From positions 372,001 through 436,000 of the forward strand of contig NZ_SRXT01000002.1 in NCBI RefSeq assembly GCF_004792685.1: a DNA stretch of 64,000 nucleotides. The letters are read 5' to 3'. The position numbers were made by a program, and so were the translations under genes. Positions 20,414-31,263 of this stretch are shown here, one piece after another. The notes beneath the pieces were generated by a model. It saw nothing but the letters and a program-made list of their open reading frames with translations, had not been told where the DNA came from and searched no databases. The stretch's first letter is position 1, and each line of letters opens with the position of its first letter. The DNA comes from Sphingomonas gei (lineage in GTDB: Bacteria > Pseudomonadota > Alphaproteobacteria > Sphingomonadales > Sphingomonadaceae).

Positions 20414-23131
20414 ATGAAGTCCTCCAAACTGCTCCTCGCGGCGGCAGCGCTCGCGATTGCCGCCGCGCAGCCCGCAGTCGCGCAGGAGCTCGCACCCTAC
20501 CAGCAGTTTACGCTCGCCAACGGGCTGCGGGTGGTGGTGCACGAGGATCACAACACCCCGAAAGTGGCGGTGTCGGTCTGGTATCACGTCGGATCGATGA
20601 ACGAGCCCGAGGGCAAATCGGGCTTCGCGCATCTGTTCGAGCATCTGATGTTCAACGGCTCCGAACATCACGACAAGGAATATATGCCGCCGCTGCAGGA
20701 AGTCGGCGTCTCCGGCGTCAACGGCTCGACCGCGCTCGATCAGACCTGGTACTATGAGATCGTGCCGACCGGCGGGCTCGAGCGGGTGCTGTGGCTCGAA
20801 TCGGATCGGATGGGCTATCTGCTCGGCGCGGTCACCCAGGCCAAGCTCGACGAGCAGCGCGCCGTTGTCCAGAACGAGAAGCGTACCCGCGAGAACCAGC
20901 CTTATGCACTGATGAGCGAGCGCGAGGGCGCGGGCGTGTTCCCGCAGGGGCACCCCTATCACCACTCGACGATCGGCTCGATGGAGGATCTCAATGCGGC
21001 TTCGCTCGAGGACGTGAAGTCGTGGTTCCGCGAATATTATGGCGCGTCCAATGCCGTCGTGACGCTCTCGGGGGACGTCACCGTCGCGCAGGCAAAGGCG
21101 CTGGTGGAGAAGTATTTCGGCAGCATCCCCGCGGGTCCGCCGACCGGGCGGGTGACCGCGTGGGTGCCGGTGCTCGAGCGCGACAAGACCGAAGTGATGC
21201 AGGAAGCGGCGCCGCAGACCGCGATTCAGTGGAGCTGGCCGGTCCCGGGCCGCGGCACCGCCGAGGCGCCGTCGCTGCGCATGGCGGCGCAGATCCTCGG
21301 CCGCGGCAAGACCTCGCGCCTCTACCAGGCGCTGGTCCACGACCAGCAGATCGCCACCTCGGCCTCGGCCAGCTACAATAGCTATGCGATCGCCGGCACC
21401 TTCTCGATCGACGTGCGGCTCAAGTCCGAAGCCGATCGCGCCAAGGCCGAAGCGGCGATCAAGGCAGTGATCGCCGAGTTCCTCGCCAAGGGGCCGAGCG
21501 AAGCCGAACTCAAGCGCACCAAGACGACGTCCTATGCCGACACCGCGCGCTCGATGGAGTCGATCTACGTCAAGGCGATGGCGCTTTCCGATGGTGCATT
21601 GTTCGCCGGCAATCCGGGGCAATATCGGATCGACGAGCAGAAATTCGCCGCGGTCACCGGGCAGGACGTCCGCAGCATCGCCGACGGCTGGCTGACCAGG
21701 CCCGCTTACCGGCTCACCGTGCTCCCTTATGGCAGCCATAATGTCGTTGCCGACACTGCCGATCGCACCAGGCTTCCGCCGCTCGGCGCGTCGCCCGATC
21801 TCAAGCTGCCAACGCTCCGCGAGGCGAAGCTCTCCAACGGCATCCGCGTGCTCCTGTCCGAGCGTCCCGGCACCCCGACGGTCGAGCTCGCAATGGTATT
21901 CGATGCGGGCCAGGCCGCCGAGCAGCACATGAAGCGCGGGCTGCAGGGCTTCACCCTCGGCGCGATGGACGAGGGCACTAGGACGCTGAGCGCGCAGGCC
22001 TTTGCCGAACAACAGGCGATGCTCGGCGCGCGCCTCTGGGCCTATGGCGATTCGGATACTGCGGACTTCGCTTTGTCGGCGCTGCCGCGGTCGCTCCCCG
22101 AATCGGTCGCGCTCTGGGCCGATTACATCCGCAATCCCGGCTTCCGGCCCGATGATCTCGAGCGTGACCGCGCGCTGCATCTCTCCGGCCTGTCGCAGTC
22201 GCTGGTCGATCCCGGCGAAATCGCCCAGCGCACCTTCGGCTATCTGCTCTATGGGCCCGATCACGCTTACGGCACCGCGCTTGCCGGCCGGGCGGAAACG
22301 ATCAAGTCGCTACGTCGCGAAGACCTGATCGCCTTCCACGAAAGCTGGATCCGGCCCGACAATGCCGTGATCTATGCCTCGGGCAACACCGATCTTGCCG
22401 CGCTGACCACAGCGCTAGAAAAGGCATTCGGCGACTGGAAGGCGCCGGCCCGCCCCAAGGGCATCAAGACGCTCGATGCCGTCTCGCCGCAGCAGGCGGC
22501 GCGGATCGTGCTGGTCGACAAGCCCGGCGCGATCCAGTCGGTGATCCGAGTCGGCCAGACCGCGGCCAGCGGCCTCGATAGCCACGATTTCGAGCTCGGC
22601 GCGATGAACGACGTGCTCGGCGGCAACTTCACTTCACGCCTCAACATGAACCTGCGCGAGGGCAAGGGCTGGACCTATGGCGCCAACAGCTACGTCGCCG
22701 AAGCGCGCGGCCCGCAGGCGTTCGCCGTGGCCACCAGCATCCAGACCGACAAGACCGCCGAAGCGCTGGGCGAGATCGACAAGGAAATCCGCGCCATTCA
22801 GAAGGGCCGCCCCACCACGCAGGAAGAACTCGATCTGCTTACCAAGGGCCAGGTGCTGGCGCTGCCCGGCCAGTTCGAGACCAATCAGGCGATGGTCGGC
22901 TATCTCCAATATGTGAACCGCTTCGGCCGGCCCTATGAGTACGTCACCACGCTGCCGAAGAAATACGCGGCGCTGACCCCGGCGACGATCACGGCAACTG
23001 CCGCAATGCTCCATCCGGATGCGCTCACCTGGGTGATCGTCGGCGATCTCGCAAAGGTCGAGCAGAAGGTCCGCGCATTGAAGCTGGGCTCGGTCGAAGT
23101 CTGGGATGCCGAGGGCCGCAAGCAACGCTGA
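20414..23131 (+). CDS. M16 (insulinase-family) zinc metallopeptidase, two fused halves
   Basis: About 905 residues from the ATG at 20414, which opens directly with a signal peptide (to ...PAVAQ, about residue 24); the frame extends 17 codons upstream with no support. The N-terminal half has the inverted zinc motif HLFEH (His73, Glu76, His77) with a downstream glutamate (WLESDRM region). The C-terminal half (LSNGIRVLLSERPG onward) has the fold but lacks the motif, as in PqqL-like periplasmic enzymes. It follows the receptor gene by 72 bases on the same strand and probably cuts peptides that the receptor imports. Confidence 0.9.
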   Translation: MKSSKLLLAAAALAIAAAQPAVAQELAPYQQFTLANGLRVVVHEDHNTPKVAVSVWYHVGSMNEPEGKSGFAHLFEHLMFNGSEHHDKEYMPPLQEVGVSGVNGSTALDQTWYYEIVPTGGLERVLWLESDRMGYLLGAVTQAKLDEQRAVVQNEKRTRENQPYALMSEREGAGVFPQGHPYHHSTIGSMEDLNAASLEDVKSWFREYYGASNAVVTLSGDVTVAQAKALVEKYFGSIPAGPPTGRVTAWVPVLERDKTEVMQEAAPQTAIQWSWPVPGRGTAEAPSLRMAAQILGRGKTSRLYQALVHDQQIATSASASYNSYAIAGTFSIDVRLKSEADRAKAEAAIKAVIAEFLAKGPSEAELKRTKTTSYADTARSMESIYVKAMALSDGALFAGNPGQYRIDEQKFAAVTGQDVRSIADGWLTRPAYRLTVLPYGSHNVVADTADRTRLPPLGASPDLKLPTLREAKLSNGIRVLLSERPGTPTVELAMVFDAGQAAEQHMKRGLQGFTLGAMDEGTRTLSAQAFAEQQAMLGARLWAYGDSDTADFALSALPRSLPESVALWADYIRNPGFRPDDLERDRALHLSGLSQSLVDPGEIAQRTFGYLLYGPDHAYGTALAGRAETIKSLRREDLIAFHESWIRPDNAVIYASGNTDLAALTTALEKAFGDWKAPARPKGIKTLDAVSPQQAARIVLVDKPGAIQSVIRVGQTAASGLDSHDFELGAMNDVLGGNFTSRLNMNLREGKGWTYGANSYVAEARGPQAFAVATSIQTDKTAEALGEIDKEIRAIQKGRPTTQEELDLLTKGQVLALPGQFETNQAMVGYLQYVNRFGRPYEYVTTLPKKYAALTPATITATAAMLHPDALTWVIVGDLAKVEQKVRALKLGSVEVWDAEGRKQR

Positions 23132-23146
23132 GCCGGGCTTCGGCGG

Positions 23147-25214
23147 TCAGCTTTGCTCCGCCAGCTTGGTCGCGGCGGCCCGGTCGGTAAAGCGCGGATC
23201 CGCCAGCGCGGCCTTGGCCTGCCGGCGGGCCTCGGCCGCGCGGCCCAGATCGGCATAGATCTGGGCAAGGTGCCAGCGCAGCCCGGCATGGTGCGGCGCG
23301 AGCACCACGGCCTTTTGCAGCAGCTCGACCGCCGCCTGTACATCGCCATTCCGGTAGAGCGCCCAGCCGTAGGCGTCGGCGGTTACCGGATTGGCAGGCG
23401 CGAGCGCATAGGCTGCCTCGCCGAACTCCGCGGCGGTGTCGAACGCGTCGGCGCCTGAATAGGCGACGGCAAGATTGGCGTTGAGTGCGGCGTCGCCATC
23501 GCCGATCCGTGCACGCAGCAGTTCGAGCGTGTCGATTGCGGCATCGTAATCGCCCGCCGCGAGCTGCCAGCCGCCCGACAGGCGCAGTGCGGCAACATTG
23601 ACCGGGTTTTGCGACAGGAAGAGCGCGAGAACATTGGCCGCATCCGCCCGACGGTCAGCGCGGTCGAGCGCTTCGATCAGCCGAAGCATTGTCGATTCGT
23701 CGAATCGCAGATCGGCGGCGCTGCGATAGGCGCCGGCGGCGTCGCCGAAGCGGTTCATCAGCATCAGCGCATCGCCGACCAGCAGATGCGCCGCGGGCGC
23801 GCCGGGGTGACGCGCGACGAGGCCCTGCGCCCTGGCGAGCGCACCGGCCTTGTCGCCCTGGCCGATCAGTCCGCGGATCAGCGGGATCAACGCCGCGGGA
23901 TCGTCGGGGCGCTGATCGGCATCGGCGGCGAGCACGCCGGCGCTGTCGTCGGTGGAGAAGGCGCCGGCCTGGCCTTGCGACGGCCACGCCGCGCGATCGA
24001 GCAACTGCGCCGCGGCGGCAGGGTCACCGATGCGCTCCAAGCCGCGCGCCGCGAGGATGAGCGAATAGCTGTCGGCATCGCCGCGCGCGATCACCGGGCG
24101 AAGCAGGTCGATTGCGTTGCGAGCCGAATCGGTGCGCAGCAGCGCGATCGCGAGCAATTTGCGTGCCGCGAGGTTCATCGGCTGGTTGGCGACGAGCGGC
24201 TTGAGTTTCTCCATCGCCTGCTCGTAATCGGCGCCCTCGATGTCGAGCGCGCCGCCGAGCAGCATCGCGGCAGGGAGCGCGCTGATCCCCGATCCGGCAC
24301 GGGCGATCAGGTCGCGGGCGAGATCGGCATTGCCGGCCCGCGCGGCGATCACTGCCTGCAGATACAGCGCCTGCGCGCTGCCCGGTCGCACCGCCAGCGC
24401 ACGGCGCGTCGCGGCGAGCGAGTCGAGCGCCCGCCCCGCGTCGCCGAGAGTCGCGGCATATTCGATCAGCGCGCCATAGTCGTTGGGGTCGCGCGCCAAT
24501 GCCGCTTCGAACCAAGGCAAAGCCGCGACCAGCCCGAACTGGCTGCGCACCATCTCGCCGCGCAGCACCAGTGCGTCGAGATTGCCGCCGTCCAGCCTGA
24601 CTGCCTGTTCGGAGGCCCGGATCGCGCCGAGCACGTCGCCGGCATTGAGCTTGAGCCGTCCGGCATCGGCCCACAAATCGGCATCGCGCGGCGCGATGCG
24701 AACCGCTTCGTCCACCGCGGCGAATGCCTCGGGCCCTTTGCCGAGCGCGGCGAGTGCGCGCGCGCGAATGCGCAGCGCATAGGCACGGTTCTGCGGGGCG
24801 GCCTTGGCGGCGGCGGCAAGCGCTTTCTCTTGGTCGCCTTGGAGCAGGAATGCATGCGCGCGCAGATGCATTATCTGCCCCGGCTTGTAGCCCGCCTCGA
24901 TCGCACGCTGCAGCTCGGCATCGGCGCCGACGCCGTCGTCGAGCGCCAGCATCGTGCGTGCCAGCATCAGATGCGCCTGGGCGTTGCCCGGATCGGCGCG
25001 GACCGCGGCGAGTGCCTGCGCGCGTGCGGCCGTGGCATTGTCCGCGTCGAGCAGCTTGCCGCTTTGCTCGACCGCCTGTTGCGCCGCGGCCGGATCGAGC
25101 CGGGCAGGGGCCAGCGTCCACCACGCCGCGAGCACCAGCGCGAAGGCGCCGATCGCGGCGCCGATCACGATCAGGCGGCGGAGGCCGGGCTTGCGGCGGG
25201 CGGAGCGGGAGCGC

Positions 25215-25231
<17 letters not shown>
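23147..25231 (-). CDS. prsT: TPR-repeat protein of the XrtA/PEP-CTERM exopolysaccharide locus (PrsT-like)
   Basis: A 694-residue protein with an arginine-rich N-terminus, one membrane anchor (residues 19-41) and about fifteen tetratricopeptide-like helix pairs on the outer side of the membrane. Its start overlaps the end of the PrsR gene by 17 bases, and it stands last in the sugar-transferase / PrsK / PrsR operon. That placement is the basis for the PrsT name; TPRs alone are not diagnostic, and it is shorter than the roughly 900 residues typical of PrsT. It probably acts as a scaffold in polysaccharide export or protein sorting. Confidence 0.7.
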
Positions 25232-26563
<1,332 letters not shown>

Positions 26564-26567
<4 letters not shown>

Positions 26568-28621
26568 GCCGCGCGCTCCCGCGGCAGATCGGCGGCGTGC
26601 GCAGCCTTGAGGATGACGCGGAACCGCGTGCCTTCGCCTTCGCGCGACGCGACTTCTATCCGCCCGTCCATCGCCGCAGCGAGCTGGCGCGCCTCGAACG
26701 CGCCGATGCCGAACCCGCCGGGCTTGGACGAGACGAACGGCTTGAACAATTTGTCGCGCACGAAGGCGGGGGACATGCCGCAGCCCTGGTCAATCACGTC
26801 GATCGTCACGTTGACGCCGTCCGCGCCGATCGCGAGCGCGACGGGCGCGTCCGCCGGGCTGGCGTCGATCGCATTCTGGACTAGATGATTGAGCAACTGC
26901 TCCAGCCCTGCCGGATCGGCATGCGCCACGGCGCTGCGCGTGCCGCTCACGGTAACCGGGTGCTGGCGTTGCCGGGGGCTCGCGACGCGCTGAACCAACT
27001 CGAACGCCGCCACTGCATGCGGCGTTTCGCTGCGTCCGCGATGATGCTGCGAAAGCCGGGCGAGCAGTGCGTTCATTCGCTCCGCCGAATCCTGGAGCGT
27101 CGCGATCATGTCGGCGCGGAACTCCGGCTTGTCGGCGTGGCGCTCGGCGTTGCGCGCAGTGAGAGTCAATTGGCTCACCAGGTTCTTGATGTCGTGTAGG
27201 ATAAAGGCGAAGCGCCGGTTGAATTCGTCGAAGCGCTGGGCGTCGGCCAGCGCCTCTTGGGCGCGGGCCTCGGCGAGGTAGCTTGCCACCTGCCGGCCGG
27301 CGACCTTGAGCAGGTCGAAATCCTCCCAGTCGAGCGCGCGGTCGAGCGGCGGGCGGGCGAGCAGGATCGCGCCGGCAAGGCTTCCCATGTGCGGCAGCGG
27401 CACGATCGCCCAGGCTTCCGCGGCGTCGAGCATCCAGCGCGGCACCGCGGTGGCATCCTCGGAGTGCGGATCCTGGCGGGCGCGATCGAGCTCGATGATG
27501 CGCCCAGTGCCGGCGAGATGCGCGGCAAGCGCGGAATCCCCGGCGATCGGCAGCTGGCTGCGATCCCAGTTCCAGCTGGCGCCAGCCTCGAGGCCCGATT
27601 CCTCGAGCACCAGCAGCAACCCCGCTGGGGATTCGGTCAGATCGGCGATTGCCTTGACGATGCGTTCGTCGAGCGGCGCGGTGCCGTCGGGCGCGCCGAG
27701 CGTGTCGGTGAAGCGCATCCATTCGGCGCGATAGTCATAGCGGTGGCGAAAGAAATGCTTGGCGAGCTTGACCTTGGCCCAGGCACGCAGCCAGCCATTG
27801 GAGACCAGCGTGAGGATCGCCGCAGTCGAGCCGAGCACGAACGCAGTCTGGAACAAGCGCGCGTTGCTGCCGCCGATCGTCGCCAGCGCGCTGGTGGCGA
27901 GCGCCAGCAAGGCGAAATAGGCGCCGATCGCGACGAGCGACAGCGACTGATAGGCGACCGCGCGCGAGACCTGAACGTTGAGCTGGCCCCTGCGCTGGAG
28001 CGCGGTGACCATCGCCAATGCGACTGCAACCGCTGCGACGCCGCGCGCCGCGATCGATTGCAGATGCGGCTGCGCGCCGAGATATTCGGTGCAGAACAAG
28101 GCGAAATCGGCGAACCATAATCCGGCCAGCGCAGCCAGAATCCAGCGCAGCCCGCCGCCGGCCGGTGGATTGAGCGCGGAATATAGCGCCTGCATCAGCA
28201 CCAGGGCCGCGACCGCGACCAGCATGCGGAGCAGCAGCACTGCGCTTTCGATCGGCTCCGCCGCCTCGGGGTTGCCGACGTTCGCCGCGACGTGGAGGAC
28301 CATCGCGGCGAGGCTGACCAGCGCCACCACGCCATAGACGGTGCCGAGCGCCAGCGGCGGACGGACATTGGCATCGCGCCGATGCAGCGTGACCATGAAG
28401 CCTAGCCAGCCGAGGTTGCGTAGCGTCTCGAAGAGGCGCGTCACCATCTCGCCTGCGCCGATTCCCGCCACTGCGAGTGCCCATAGCGCCGTCAGTGCCA
28501 GCGCCGCGCCGAGTGGCCGGCGGGGCAGCCCGCCTGCCGACGCGCGTATCGTCCAGACGGTCAGGCCGCCGAACAGCAGCGCCGCGAAGGCATGACTCCA
28601 CAGGATCAACGTCGCGGTCAT
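26564..28621 (-). CDS. prsK: Membrane sensor histidine kinase PrsK
   Basis: A 685-residue kinase. The first 290 residues hold eight or nine hydrophobic helices without a large extracellular loop, as in PrsK. A GAF-like domain (about 310-440) precedes the dimerisation helix with the phosphoacceptor histidine in FILHDIKNLVSQL and an ATPase domain with LLNHLVQNAIDASPAD, DQGCGM and GFGIGAFEAR. It overlaps the sugar-transferase gene by one base at its start (TGATG) and prsR by four at its end, so all are translationally linked. The signal sensed is unknown. Confidence 0.9.
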
Positions 28622-30009
28622 CAGCGCGCGCCTTCTGGGAACAGCACGACGCGGATCGTCTGGAGCAGGATCAGCAGGTCGAGGAACGGCGAATAGTTCT
28701 TGGCGTAGAACAAGTCATATTCGAGCTTCTGGCGGCTATCCTCGATCGAGGCGCCATACGGATAATTGATCTGCGCCCAGCCGGTGATGCCGGGTTTCAC
28801 CATGTGGCGCTCGGCATAATAAGGCAGCTTCTGCTCGAGATCCTCGACGAATTGCGGCCGCTCGGGGCGCGGGCCGACGAAGCTCATCTCGCCTTTGAGC
28901 ACGCTCCAGCATTGCGGCAGCTCGTCGACGCGGATCTTGCGGATAATCCGGCCGATCCGGGTAATCCGCGGATCGTCCTTCTCGGCCCACACCGCCTGAC
29001 CCCCGATTTCGGCATCCTGGCGCATCGAGCGCAATTTGATGACGTCGAAGCCCACGCCATACAGGCCGACACGGCGCTGGCGATAGAATGCCGGGCCCTT
29101 GCTCTCGAACCGGATAGCAACTGCGGTGACCAGCACCAGCGGCAGCGTCAGGACCAGCAGGATCGAGCTCGCGCCGATGTCGAACAGCCGCTTGAACGCG
29201 CTCGACACCATTCGCCCCGACGAGAAGCCGTCGGAGAAGATCAGCCAGCTGGGATTGACGCTGTCGAGATCGACTCGTCCCGTCTCACGCTCAAGGAAGG
29301 TCGAGGTGTCGTTGACATGGACCCCAGTGGTCTTGATCCGCAGCAGATCCTTGAGCGGCAGCGCGTTGCGCCGCTCCTCGAGCGCGAGCACGACTTCGCT
29401 GGCGTTGAGCAATTCGACATGGTCGGCGAGATTGTAGATCGCGTCGCGCGCGATCGCTTCGGGGATGACGCGGTTGGCCTCGCTCATCGCGACATAGCCG
29501 ACCACCGCGAAGCCGGCACCGGGTGCCTTGGACAATGTCTTGAGGCGCGCGGCACGCGGGCCGGCGCCGAGCACGACGATGCGCCGCTTGAACGCCTGGC
29601 TGCCGAGCGTCTTACCGAGCAGGATGCGCAGGAAGATCAGCAGCACGACCGACATGCCCATCGCGTAGAGCAGGTTCGAGCGCCAGAAACTGATCTCGGG
29701 GATCATGAAATAGAGCACGCTCAGGCCGATCACCCCCAGCGAGATCGCGACGATCAGCCGCGCCATGGCGTAGCGCAGCGACTGGAGCGCATCGGCGCCG
29801 TAGACGCCCACCGCGATCATCGCCACTTCGATGAACGCCATGTAGCTGAGCAATTGCGGCGCGCGCTCGACCATCGGCGTGGCGCCCATGCCCAACTGAT
29901 GCGCGCGCAGGATCCAGCCGAGCTCGCCCGCCACCACCAGCAGGATGATGTCGAGCAGGCCGAGCAGCAGCACGGCATTGGGCACGTAATGCTTGAACAA
30001 GCGGATCAT
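28621..30009 (-). CDS. XrtA/PEP-CTERM-type sugar transferase (undecaprenyl-phosphate glycosyl-1-phosphate transferase)
   Basis: About 462 residues from the ATG at 30009, where the hydrophobic N-terminus (MIRLFKHYVPNAVLLLGLLD) begins; the frame extends 36 codons further without support. Four membrane helices, a nucleotide-binding-like middle (VVLGAGPRAARL) and a C-terminal bacterial sugar transferase domain (FDIGASSILL, GPAFYRQRRVG, FDVIKLRSM, DELPQCWSVLKGEMSFVGPRP). It should load the first sugar onto the lipid carrier for exopolysaccharide synthesis at the inner membrane. The first gene of the prs operon. Confidence 0.88.
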   Translation of the reverse strand: MIRLFKHYVPNAVLLLGLLDIILLVVAGELGWILRAHQLGMGATPMVERAPQLLSYMAFIEVAMIAVGVYGADALQSLRYAMARLIVAISLGVIGLSVLYFMIPEISFWRSNLLYAMGMSVVLLIFLRILLGKTLGSQAFKRRIVVLGAGPRAARLKTLSKAPGAGFAVVGYVAMSEANRVIPEAIARDAIYNLADHVELLNASEVVLALEERRNALPLKDLLRIKTTGVHVNDTSTFLERETGRVDLDSVNPSWLIFSDGFSSGRMVSSAFKRLFDIGASSILLVLTLPLVLVTAVAIRFESKGPAFYRQRRVGLYGVGFDVIKLRSMRQDAEIGGQAVWAEKDDPRITRIGRIIRKIRVDELPQCWSVLKGEMSFVGPRPERPQFVEDLEQKLPYYAERHMVKPGITGWAQINYPYGASIEDSRQKLEYDLFYAKNYSPFLDLLILLQTIRVVLFPEGAR

Positions 30010-30176
30010 GGCATCCGCAGCACTAGAGGCTAAGTGTAAACAAATCCGACATGCAGCGATCGCCTCACGAAGATACGCCGAGTCCGCCGGTCCGACGCAA
30101 CCGTTTCGCCTCCACATCGTTTCAATCCGCGGGGCAACTACCTATATTCCAAGCCTGAAACAGGGAGCCGTTCGCA

Positions 30177-31232
30177 ATGCCGGAAGCCAAGCCGATCATT
30201 CCCGTAATACTCTCGGGAGGATCGGGAACCCGGCTGTGGCCCTTGTCGCGTCCGGAGCTGCCCAAGCAGCTGCTGCCGCTGACCGCCGAGGAGACGATGC
30301 TGCAGCTGACGGCGCGGCGGACCGGCGGCGAGCGCTTCGCCGCGCCGATCGTCGTCGCCAACGCGCTGCATGCCGATCAGGTCGAGGCACAGCTGGCCGA
30401 GGCGGGGGCCGTCCCGCAGGCACTGGTGCTCGAGCCGATCGGGCGCAACACCGCGCCGGCAATCGCACTGGCAGCGATCGCGGCGGGCGGCGGCAGCGAT
30501 CCGATCCTGGTGATGCCGTCGGATCATGTGATTGCCGATGTCGAGGCGTTCCACGCCGCGATCCATGCGGCGCTGCCGCTCGTCCAGGAAGGGTGGCTGG
30601 TCACCTTCGGGATCACCCCGGATGCCCCTGAGACCGGCTATGGCTGGATCAAGGTCGGCGAGCAGCTTGGCGGGCGCGTCCACCGAGTCGAGCATTTCGT
30701 CGAGAAGCCGCCGCTCGACAAGGCGCAGGCGATGCTCGCGGCCGGCAATTATGCCTGGAACGGAGGCATCTTCCTGTTCCGCGCCGACATGTATCTGGGC
30801 GCGCTGAGCGTCTATGCCCCCGAGATGCTGGTGGCGACGCAGCAGGCGATGGAGCGCGCCCGGCGCGAGGGCATTCGGATCTGGCCCGAGGCCGAAGCCT
30901 TTGCGCGCTCGCCGTCGGACTCGATCGATTATGCGGTGATGGAGAAAGCGCCGCGGGTAGCGGTCGTCCCCGTCGCGATGGGCTGGAGCGACGTGGGCAG
31001 CTGGGACGCGCTGCATGCGATCAGCGAGGCCGACGGCGATGGCAATGTCCACCGCGGCGACGTGATCGCGATCGAAACCGCGAACTGCCTGGTGCGCAGC
31101 GAGGCCGGCAAGCGTGTCGCGCTGGTCGGGGTCCGCGACCTGATCGTGGTGGCGGTCGGCGACGACGTGATCGTGCTGCCCCGCGGACGCAGCCAGGAAG
31201 TGAAGAAGATCATCGAGGCGATGAAGCGGTGA
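30177..31232 (+). CDS. manC: Mannose-1-phosphate guanylyltransferase
   Basis: A 351-residue GDP-mannose pyrophosphorylase. The signature SGGSGTRLWPLSRPELPKQ is at residues 13-31, with the sugar-phosphate motif VEKPP and the AYNWNGG-like YAWNGGIF further on. Only the nucleotidyltransferase domain and a short beta-helix-like end are present; the C-terminal isomerase domain of bifunctional AlgA/ManC proteins is missing. It is divergent from the sugar-transferase operon across a 167-base gap and should supply GDP-mannose for the same surface polysaccharide. Confidence 0.9.
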   Translation: MPEAKPIIPVILSGGSGTRLWPLSRPELPKQLLPLTAEETMLQLTARRTGGERFAAPIVVANALHADQVEAQLAEAGAVPQALVLEPIGRNTAPAIALAAIAAGGGSDPILVMPSDHVIADVEAFHAAIHAALPLVQEGWLVTFGITPDAPETGYGWIKVGEQLGGRVHRVEHFVEKPPLDKAQAMLAAGNYAWNGGIFLFRADMYLGALSVYAPEMLVATQQAMERARREGIRIWPEAEAFARSPSDSIDYAVMEKAPRVAVVPVAMGWSDVGSWDALHAISEADGDGNVHRGDVIAIETANCLVRSEAGKRVALVGVRDLIVVAVGDDVIVLPRGRSQEVKKIIEAMKR

Positions 31233-31263
31233 CGCGACGCGCGCGGCCTATGAACGGCGGACT

